Shown here piece after piece: positions 7,527 through 14,345 of a stretch of 20,192 nt of DNA. Below the pieces are notes generated by a model. It was not told where the DNA came from, did not search any database, and worked only from the letters and a program-made list of their open reading frames with translations. Position numbers and translations under genes: made by a program. Within the stretch, counting starts at the first letter, position 1. Every line of letters starts with the position of its first letter. Source of the DNA: Bacteroidales bacterium UBA4284 (GTDB lineage Bacteria; Bacteroidota; Bacteroidia; Bacteroidales; UBA932); assembly GCA_002395925.1 (NCBI GenBank), contig DGVM01000221.1:1-20192 (forward strand). Direction: 5' to 3'.

Positions 7527-8941
7527 TAGAAGTTGAAGTAGTTCTTGGCGTTGTTGTAGCTGATGTCTTCGACCATCTTGCCTATGAATTCAATCTCGGA
7601 AGCAGGGAGCTTGCCTTCCTCGATGTCGCGGCCGAGCACGTCGCAAAGGATTCTGCGGAAGTACTCGTGGCGGGGATAGGAAATGAAGCTGCGGCTGTCG
7701 GTGAGCATGCCTACGAAACGGGAGAAGAGTCCGAGGACGCTCAGGGCATCCATCTGGCGGCGCATGCCGACCTCCTGGTCCAGGAACCACCAGCCGCTGC
7801 CGAACTGCATCTTGCCGGGAACGGTGCCGTCGTTGAAGGTGTAAAGCATGGTCATCATGACCTCGTTGTCCTTGGGATTGAGGCAGTAAAGGATGGTCTT
7901 GGCAAGCTTGTCCTCGCTTGCGAGGCGGTCGAAGAAACGGTGGCCGGCCGCAGCGATTTCCTGGTCGTGGATGGCATCGAAGCCGGTGTCGGGGCCGACC
8001 AGATTGAACATCATGCTGTTGTTGTTGCGTATGGCGCCAATGTGGAACTGCTGAGCCCAGCCTGCCTCTGCGTCCATGACAGCCTGGTCATGGAGGAAGG
8101 CGCTACGGAATTTCTCCAGCTCCCTGGGACCCGGAGCGATGCCCATGAGCACTTTCTTGAAGATGAGCTCTATCTCGATTTCCTTATAGTCGGCTGCGTA
8201 GAAGTTCTCCAGACCGTGGTCCGAGAGCTTGCATCCGTTGGCGGCAAAGTAGTCGTGTCTCTTCTTGAGCGCATCCTGCAGGTCGGCGTAGGAGTCAATC
8301 TCCATGCCGGCGGCTTCGCCGAGGACCTTCAGATACTCCTTGTACGCGGCGGGATTCTCTATTGCCATGGCTTTGTCGGGGCGCCATGCGGGGATTACCT
8401 TCGTGCCGAAAGGCTCAGCGGCAATCTTTTTGTGCCAGCGCAGGTCGTCAGCGGGATCGTCGGTCGTGCACACGGTCTCTACTCCGAACTTGCGGATTAG
8501 GGCCTGGCCGCGGAACTCAGGGGTGGCGAGCTTGGCGTTGCACTCCTCGAATATCTCGCGGGCGGTGGCGGGGGAAAGGAGCTTGTCGATGCCGAATACG
8601 CGGCTCAGTTCCAGGTGCGTCCAGTGATACAAGGGGTTGCGCATGGTGTAGGGGACTGTCTCGGCCCATTTCTGGAAGGTCTCCCAGGCGCTGTACTTGC
8701 CGCCGGTGAGGTAGTCTTCGCTTACGCCGTTGGCCCTCATCGCGCGCCATTTGTAGTGGTCGCCGTAGTGGCCGTCCACAAGCCACAGCTGGGTTATGTC
8801 GCGGAATTGGATGTTCTCGGCGATCTGCTGAGGTACAAGGTGGCAGTGGTAGTCGATGATGGGCATCTTTTCCGCGTGCTCGTGAAAGAGCTTGCGGGCT
8901 GTCTCCGTCTGGAGCATGAAATCGGGGTTGATAAAGCTCAT
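7526..8941 (-). CDS. uxaC: Glucuronate/galacturonate isomerase UxaC (471 aa)
   Basis: Cytoplasmic uronate isomerase, an amidohydrolase-fold enzyme converting D-galacturonate to D-tagaturonate (and D-glucuronate to D-fructuronate). The start is set at the ATG 8939-8941 (MSFINPDFMLQTETARKLF). This gives 471 aa against 470 in E. coli and has an A-rich leader. A longer in-frame reading from 9193 would add 84 residues unlike the family and overlap the upstream coding sequence, so it is rejected. The metal-binding DYHCHLVP motif carries H32 and H34. Also recognisable are IQFRDITQLWLVDGHYGDHYKW-like text near residues 43-64, CTTDDPADDLRWH and SFISYPRHEYFRRILCD near the C-terminus. It lies 64 bases after the large lipoprotein gene, with a hairpin in the gap, and overlaps uxaA by one base. 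It is the first cytoplasmic-pathway gene after the envelope block. Confidence 0.97.
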   Translation of the reverse strand: MSFINPDFMLQTETARKLFHEHAEKMPIIDYHCHLVPQQIAENIQFRDITQLWLVDGHYGDHYKWRAMRANGVSEDYLTGGKYSAWETFQKWAETVPYTMRNPLYHWTHLELSRVFGIDKLLSPATAREIFEECNAKLATPEFRGQALIRKFGVETVCTTDDPADDLRWHKKIAAEPFGTKVIPAWRPDKAMAIENPAAYKEYLKVLGEAAGMEIDSYADLQDALKKRHDYFAANGCKLSDHGLENFYAADYKEIEIELIFKKVLMGIAPGPRELEKFRSAFLHDQAVMDAEAGWAQQFHIGAIRNNNSMMFNLVGPDTGFDAIHDQEIAAAGHRFFDRLASEDKLAKTILYCLNPKDNEVMMTMLYTFNDGTVPGKMQFGSGWWFLDQEVGMRRQMDALSVLGLFSRFVGMLTDSRSFISYPRHEYFRRILCDVLGRDIEEGKLPASEIEFIGKMVEDISYNNAKNYFNF

Positions 8942-8968
8942 ATTATTTTGTTTTTTTACAATCGGGGA

Positions 8969-8996
8969 GGCAGCCGGACGGTCGGGCCCGGCTGCC
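8969..8996 (-). other. Hairpin in the gap between the large lipoprotein gene and uxaC
   Basis: A perfect 9-base inverted repeat (ggcagccgg 8969-8977, ccggctgcc 8988-8996) with a 10-base loop sits in the largest intergenic gap of the window (8942-9005). On the minus transcript it is followed by TCCCCGATTG and then an A-run rather than a U-tract. It therefore does not look like a full intrinsic terminator and could be a processing, stability or partial-attenuation element. Confidence 0.55.
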
Positions 8997-9005
8997 CAAA
9001 TGGTA

Positions 9006-10028
9006 TTACTTGGCTGAGAAGACAACTTCGAAGATCCAGGGTGAGTTGGATCCGCTGGGCTTGATGATCTTGATGTCCTGGGCCTCACCGCCTTCGTTGG
9101 TGATGTCCCATTCATAGGTCTCTGCACCCATGCCGGCCTTGTCGGGATCGTAGCAGACGAGGTCGACGTCATCGCCGATGGTCTTGTCGCCAATCCTCAC
9201 GCCGAGCTTGCAGTTGCCGGTCTCGGTGACGGACTTGCCGACAGTGGCGGTTACTTTGAGTTTGCCGCTCTTGGCTGTGTGGATGAACATATATGCAGCA
9301 CCTCCGCCATAGGTGATGGGCCAGTAAGTGACTCCGTCGGCGTTGCAGGCCTTGAAAGTGTGCTTGACCGCCTTCCCGTTGGGCGAGAAGTACAGGCCGC
9401 CCTCTGCGTACGAAGATGCTTCTTCCAGTGAACCTGCATCATAGGCGTAGGTCTTGGAGTCGTTGACGCTCAGGTCGGTGGCATGTTCGGCAGTGAAGTT
9501 CCACTTGTACTCGACACCTTCGGCAGCTCCTTCTGAATAGGTGAATTCAACCCTGAAAATCCAGGGGGAGTTGGATCCGCCGGGCTTGATGATCCTGATA
9601 TCCTGGGCGGCACCGGTTTCGTTGGTGATGTCCCATTCATAGGTTTCTGCGCCCATGCCTGCCTTGGCGGGATCGTAGCAGACGAGGTCGACGTCATCGC
9701 CGATGGTCTTGTCGCCAATCCTCACGCCGAGCTTGCAGTTGCCGGTCTCGGTGACGGACTTGCCGACAGTGGCGGTAACCTTGAGCTTGCCGCTCCTGGA
9801 AGTGTGGAGGAACATATATGCAGCGCCTCCGCCGTAGGTGATGGGAGTGTAGGTCTTTCCGTCGGCGGTGCAGGCCTTGGAAGTGTGCTTGACAGCCTTT
9901 CCGTTGGGCGAGAAGTACATGTTGTCCTCTGCGTAGGAAGATGCTTCCTCGAGGGAGCCTGCATCGTAGTGATAGACCTTGGAGTCGCTGACGCTCAGGT
10001 CGCTGGAGTGCTCTTCGGTGAAGTCCCA
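9006..10028 (-). repeat. 525-base in-frame tandem duplication of a C-terminal module
   Basis: Copy A spans 9504-10028 (from W818) and copy B 9006-9503 (from W993), with a period of exactly 525 bases (175 codons). Bases 9143-9251 and 9668-9776 are identical over 109 bases. By eye about 26 of some 165 residues differ, mostly near the module ends, with a conserved core of about 40 residues including KVTATVGKSVTETGN and GDDVDLVCYDP. Confidence 0.95.
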
Positions 10029-12479
10029 CACGAGGCTCTTCTCCACAACCTCTTCTCCGCCCTGAGGCTGGATTGCGATGGCTGCGGTGCCGGTTTCAGA
10101 CTTCTTGTAGTAGATGTCATTTTCAGCCGGCAAAGCCTGGATGGTGAAGTTGTACAGGCCGGCCTCAAGGGCTGCGATGGTCTCTGCGGGAACGGTGTAG
10201 GACGTGGCGCCCTCTTCCAGTTCCACAGGCCTCTTGTTGAACTTGAGTTCGTAGGAGGCGGCGTTGGCTACTGCTTCCCAGGAAACGGTGACCTCGGTCT
10301 CTTCGCCTTCCTTGACGGTGACGGGCTCGACGGTCAGGCGGGGAGTCGCCAGCACGCTGTTTCCACCCTTGGTATCCTCGCTCCATGCGAGTTTGGTGAC
10401 GGAAACGGCTCCGTTGGGATAGATGTAGACTGTGCCTTCGCCTGCAACAGCGGGGACGAGGACTTTCTGTACGCCTGCAGAAGATGCTGCTGCACCGCCC
10501 TGAACGGCAAGACCGTTGTCATCGAGAAGGGCTACGACTACGCCTGCGCCGGTCTTTGCACCGTCCTCGAGAAGGATGTCGACGGAACCGGGCTTGTTCA
10601 CGATGAAGGAAATGAAGCCTTCGGTGGGAACGCCCTTGCGGTTGAGCTGCGCTGCGGACAGGAAGTTGATGCCTCCGTCGGCGTTGATGGGAGTGGCCTC
10701 GGTACCGACGAGCATGAGGTTGTCGCGTACGCGGCTGTTCTTGACTTCACCGGCGAAGAGGGTGGCGTTCTGGAGGTTCCAGGTATGTGCGCCCTCGATG
10801 ACGCCCTGGGTGAGGTCTTCAGCCTTCTCTGCGTAAGGGATCCACCACTTGGAGGCGCCGACCTTCTTGTCGATGAGGTCGTCGGCCGCAAGCTGGAAGA
10901 AATTGCCCTTGGAATTGTAGCAGGGATCGGCATTCATCACGGTGCATCCTGCTTCCGCTGCGGAAACCCTCTTGAAGAAGTCCTTGCCGGGAGCGAAGAC
11001 ATAGTTGTCGGATGCAATGATGGTGGGAACCACGGTCTTGGAGTTGTCCTGGACGAGCTGGGTGTAATCAACCACGGTTTCGTCTTTCTTGCCGCCGTCC
11101 TCATAGAGGAAGAGGTTGTTCTTCAGTGTGAACTCTACGGGAACGTAGAATGCGAAGAGGCCGCGGTTGTTGCTGTCGTTGACCGTACAGATGTTCTTCA
11201 CCGTGTTGTTGGTGAACTCCACCTTGCCGAGCTTGTTGGCATCGACCTGGTCGATACGGAACAGGGTACGCATACCGTCGTAGATGGTGTTGTTGTTGAA
11301 CACCACGGAGCCGACCTGGCCGTTCTTCCTGATGTCGAATGCATCGCCGCCGCTGCCGAGGATGTCGAATATGGAGCATCCGTCGAAGACGACTTCGTCG
11401 ACCGAGAAGGCGTTGCCTGCCTTGTCACCTTCGTAGAAGAGACCTGCCTTGTAGTTGGTGATGTCGCAGTTGACGACCTTGATGCTGCTGAGGGAGACGG
11501 CAACGTCGGCGCTGCGCTCTACGAGACGGGACTTGTCGGCGTTTCCGTTGAACGTAACGCTTTCGAAGTAGAGGCTGCTTCCGGCGGGCATGTCATCGAC
11601 GAGGAAGCGGGCGATGACAACGGGTTTGGAGCCGTCGCCTGCCTGCTCGCCCTTGAGGACTATGCTGCCTGCGGGCTTGACGTCGCTCACATTGTAAGGG
11701 CCGCCTGCCTGGGTGAGGTAGTATTCGCCGCCTGCGAGGAGTGCGGCCTTGAGACCGGCTTCGTCGGAGATGGTTGCGGCGTTGCCTTTGTCGGACCTGG
11801 TCCAGGAATCGATTGCACCGCGGGATGCGCTCATGTAGAACAGGGTGAACTGATACTCGGTTGCGGGTTCCAGTCCTTCGATGGTAGCCGCGGCCGCGGT
11901 GGCTTCAGCGCTGCTGATGGTCTTCTTGACGGTATTGCCGCCCTTTACGGGTGCGGCCCGCAACTCGGTGACCTCGGTGTAGTCGCTGAGGTCCTTGCTC
12001 CACACGAAGGAGACGGAAGTCTCGGTGCGGGCGACGATTTCGGGGAACAGGTTGTCCTTCACTGCGTAAGTCTTGACGGAACCGTCGAAGACAGCGGGGT
12101 TGGAACCGGTCTCGGTGAGCCTTGCGCCCTCTGAGTCAATCTTGAATGCCCTTACGGTGAACCAGTATTGCTGGTCTGCGGTGAGGCGGGTGGTGTAGGG
12201 AACTTCGGTGGGAAGGAGCACGAGGGTCGAGGCGGGAGTGGTCATCTCTTCCTCGGTGTAGAGGACGAGTTCGTACTCGCCGGCGTCCTTGGCGACGTCC
12301 CAGGAGAATGTGACTTCGTCTCCCGTCGCGGAATTCACGCGGGCGGCGAGGTTCTGCGGCTCCAGGCAGCGTGCAAGGTCCATTTCCGTAACCTCGACAA
12401 ACTCTTTCTGGGTGCAACTGGCGGCGCCCAGAGCAAGAACTGAAAGCAAAAAGCTTTTAAGTGTATTCTTAAGTTTCAT
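9006..12479 (-). CDS. FN3/beta-helix surface lipoprotein (1157 aa), likely pectin-binding SGBP with DUF4957/DUF5123-like region
   Basis: Lipoprotein with signal ending GAASC (Cys22). FN3-like domains lie at about 40-115 and 140-222. From about 236 to 545 comes a beta-helix-like region, with VVNCDI, VFDGCSIF, FNNNTIYDG and FTNNTV rungs, ending YNSKGNFFQL; this matches the DUF4957 and DUF5123 families common in Bacteroidetes pectin loci. A beta-sandwich-like stretch (about 560-695) and a third FN3 (about 710-795) follow. Two tandem copies of a 175-residue WDF/WNF module, starting at W818 and W993, complete the protein. There is no RxPxxR or other lyase signature, so binding is more likely than cleavage. 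Position directly after susD, 12 bases downstream, is where surface glycan-binding proteins usually lie. The binding role and the DUF names come from pattern recall, not a search. Confidence 0.88.
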   Translation of the reverse strand: MKLKNTLKSFLLSVLALGAASCTQKEFVEVTEMDLARCLEPQNLAARVNSATGDEVTFSWDVAKDAGEYELVLYTEEEMTTPASTLVLLPTEVPYTTRLTADQQYWFTVRAFKIDSEGARLTETGSNPAVFDGSVKTYAVKDNLFPEIVARTETSVSFVWSKDLSDYTEVTELRAAPVKGGNTVKKTISSAEATAAAATIEGLEPATEYQFTLFYMSASRGAIDSWTRSDKGNAATISDEAGLKAALLAGGEYYLTQAGGPYNVSDVKPAGSIVLKGEQAGDGSKPVVIARFLVDDMPAGSSLYFESVTFNGNADKSRLVERSADVAVSLSSIKVVNCDITNYKAGLFYEGDKAGNAFSVDEVVFDGCSIFDILGSGGDAFDIRKNGQVGSVVFNNNTIYDGMRTLFRIDQVDANKLGKVEFTNNTVKNICTVNDSNNRGLFAFYVPVEFTLKNNLFLYEDGGKKDETVVDYTQLVQDNSKTVVPTIIASDNYVFAPGKDFFKRVSAAEAGCTVMNADPCYNSKGNFFQLAADDLIDKKVGASKWWIPYAEKAEDLTQGVIEGAHTWNLQNATLFAGEVKNSRVRDNLMLVGTEATPINADGGINFLSAAQLNRKGVPTEGFISFIVNKPGSVDILLEDGAKTGAGVVVALLDDNGLAVQGGAAASSAGVQKVLVPAVAGEGTVYIYPNGAVSVTKLAWSEDTKGGNSVLATPRLTVEPVTVKEGEETEVTVSWEAVANAASYELKFNKRPVELEEGATSYTVPAETIAALEAGLYNFTIQALPAENDIYYKKSETGTAAIAIQPQGGEEVVEKSLVWDFTEEHSSDLSVSDSKVYHYDAGSLEEASSYAEDNMYFSPNGKAVKHTSKACTADGKTYTPITYGGGAAYMFLHTSRSGKLKVTATVGKSVTETGNCKLGVRIGDKTIGDDVDLVCYDPAKAGMGAETYEWDITNETGAAQDIRIIKPGGSNSPWIFRVEFTYSEGAAEGVEYKWNFTAEHATDLSVNDSKTYAYDAGSLEEASSYAEGGLYFSPNGKAVKHTFKACNADGVTYWPITYGGGAAYMFIHTAKSGKLKVTATVGKSVTETGNCKLGVRIGDKTIGDDVDLVCYDPDKAGMGAETYEWDITNEGGEAQDIKIIKPSGSNSPWIFEVVFSAK

Positions 12480-12491
12480 AAGGCGTCGTTA

Positions 12492-14333
12492 TTAAAGATT
12501 GTCGTAGCCATAGTCATTTTTGATGGTACCCTGGCTGTTGATAAGCGTTGTGTTGAATATGGGCCAGAACATGTGCTGGACAGGGTCGCCGGTGTAGATG
12601 CCGTCGATGAGGCCATCGTACAGTCCGGTGTCGGCGCCCTTGTCGTCGACTATCTTGTTGATGTAACCGGATTTCTTCTCCCAGTTGCCTTTGGGCTTGG
12701 TGACTTCTCCGGTGAGGCCCCAGACGACGATTTCGTCGCCGCTGGCCTGGTAGTACACGTCGCCGTCGAGCCCGTTGATGGTGGCGAACTTTCCGGTCAT
12801 GTCGCGCAGGGCCCTCATTTCGGCCTTGCTTTCGTCCATCTTGGTCTTGAGGAGGTTCCAGCGGATGAGATCGAACTTGCGGGTCATTTCGCCGCAGAAC
12901 TCGAGTGCGCGTTCATCTACGATGGCATTGAACATGGCGTCCTTGCCGCTGATGGCATCGACGTAGGCATCGACCTTGTCTTCCTTGCCGGGGAAAGCGC
13001 GGTTGCGTATCTGGCGCAGATAGCCCTTGGCTTCCTGCAGCTCGCCCTGTTCGTTGGCGATTTCCGCCGCCATGAGAAGGATGTCGGCGTAGCGCATGAC
13101 TGCGGGCTTGATGCCGTCGTCGTTGCCGCCTGTGTAAGGGTTGTTCTTCATCCACTCGAAGCGGTATTTGCCGAAGTACCACCTCTGGATGCCGGGAAGT
13201 TCCTTTTCGTCGTTGGCGTTCCAGCGCCAGTTGACGCACGTGACGTCGCGTCTGACATCCTCGCTGTCGTAACGGAACCACATCGTGGGGATGGGGCCTG
13301 CGTCACCGCCGCGGGTGACGGTCGCTCCACCTGCGTAACTTGAGCCTTCAGAGCGTACGGCAAAGGTATAATTCCAGCGGCCGCGGCCATTGGAGAAAGG
13401 AATCACGTACAGAGTCTCGTGACCGGGACCTGCAGTGAGGTTGTCGCAGTTGCTCTGGTTGCGCCAGAAGGTCTCGAAGTTCTCAAGGGATGCGCTTCCG
13501 GAGGCGATGGCGTCGCGCAGGTACTCAAGGGCCTTGGGATAGAGGACGCTCTTCTGCAGACGCTCGTCGCTGCTGAGGCGCACTGTACCGGGGTCGCCGG
13601 TATTCACCATGCCGTCGTCGGGACGGATGGCATAACCCGAAGCCATGAGGGCAATGCGGGCGTAGAGACCCTCGGCAAAGACCTTGTTGATGCGGTCGGT
13701 GCGGGAAGTGACGGTGCTCTGTCCGGGATAGTCCAGGTTGGGGATGGCGGTCTCAAGGTCTTCGAGGATTTTCACGAAAACGGTGTCGCGGGAAACCTTG
13801 GGAACGTATATGGTCTCGCTGGTCGTGGGGGCGAATCGTGCGGGGACGTCACCCCAGGCCTTCACCAGGTCGTAGTAGAACAAGGCGCGCAGGGTGAGAG
13901 CCTCTGCAAGCAGGGATGCCATCACGGGATTGGCCTGAGTGTTGCCGTACTGATTCAGACCCTCGATTGTGAGGTTGAGACGCTCGATGCCTTCGTACAT
14001 CTTGGCGAAGGGACCGTTGTCGAGGTTGAGCTGCTGGTTGTTGGGCAGCAGGCTGTAGCCTGCGATCTGATACTTCTCGTCGGTGGACTTGAAAGTGTTA
14101 TACCACTCGATGTCGCTGTTGAGTCCTGCCCAGCTCAGATACCTTCCACGATAGGAGTTGGTCTCGCCGAAGGACTGCAGTGCGGAGAACATCTGGCTCT
14201 CGGCAAGCGAGTAGTTGGAGAAGACGGTAGCTGCGTCGAAGGCCGAGGGGGCCTTGGAGTCGAGGAAGCTCTCGCAGGAAGATGCGCATACTGCAATTGT
14301 CGCTGCAGAAAGGATGTAGAATATCTTTTTCAT
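12492..14333 (-). CDS. susD-like: SusD/RagB-like glycan-binding lipoprotein (613 aa)
   Basis: Outer-membrane lipoprotein that forms the lid of the SusC channel and captures oligosaccharide, here probably pectin-derived. The ATG at 14331-14333 is chosen because it gives MKKIFYILSAATIAVCASSC with Cys20 as lipid anchor; an in-frame GTG six bases upstream (14337-14339) is the only nearby alternative. SusD signatures include ESFLDSKAPSAF after the anchor, EALTLRALFYYDLVKAWGDV (a TPR-like helix) and PKVSRDTVFVKILEDLETAI. Towards the C-terminus are RYADILLMAAEIANEQGE and DERALEFCGEMTRKFDLIRW. Length is at the upper end of the family's usual range. It follows susC by 12 bases and precedes the large binding lipoprotein by 12 bases, the standard SusC-SusD-SGBP order. 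Ligand specificity is inferred from the neighbours. Confidence 0.96.
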   Translation of the reverse strand: MKKIFYILSAATIAVCASSCESFLDSKAPSAFDAATVFSNYSLAESQMFSALQSFGETNSYRGRYLSWAGLNSDIEWYNTFKSTDEKYQIAGYSLLPNNQQLNLDNGPFAKMYEGIERLNLTIEGLNQYGNTQANPVMASLLAEALTLRALFYYDLVKAWGDVPARFAPTTSETIYVPKVSRDTVFVKILEDLETAIPNLDYPGQSTVTSRTDRINKVFAEGLYARIALMASGYAIRPDDGMVNTGDPGTVRLSSDERLQKSVLYPKALEYLRDAIASGSASLENFETFWRNQSNCDNLTAGPGHETLYVIPFSNGRGRWNYTFAVRSEGSSYAGGATVTRGGDAGPIPTMWFRYDSEDVRRDVTCVNWRWNANDEKELPGIQRWYFGKYRFEWMKNNPYTGGNDDGIKPAVMRYADILLMAAEIANEQGELQEAKGYLRQIRNRAFPGKEDKVDAYVDAISGKDAMFNAIVDERALEFCGEMTRKFDLIRWNLLKTKMDESKAEMRALRDMTGKFATINGLDGDVYYQASGDEIVVWGLTGEVTKPKGNWEKKSGYINKIVDDKGADTGLYDGLIDGIYTGDPVQHMFWPIFNTTLINSQGTIKNDYGYDNL

Positions 14334-14345
14334 ATGCACGTCGGA

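Noticed and set aside
8942..9005. Intrinsic terminator after the large lipoprotein gene
   Set aside because: The stem is good but neither strand has a U-tract directly after it; on the minus strand the following run is A.
8942..9193. An 84-codon N-terminal extension of uxaC
   Set aside because: It overlaps the end of the upstream lipoprotein gene in another frame, its text recurs in the neighbouring repeat copy because of the duplication, and the internal ATG gives the family's normal length and start.
9804..12134. A 776-codon open frame on the plus strand
   Set aside because: It is antisense to a well-supported lipoprotein gene, is rich in Val, Gly and Cys with no recognisable domain, and is expected from GC-rich codon usage on the other strand.
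14334..14339. Upstream GTG start for SusD
   Set aside because: It would only add two residues before a normal MKK lipoprotein signal; the ATG at 14331-14333 is the simpler start.
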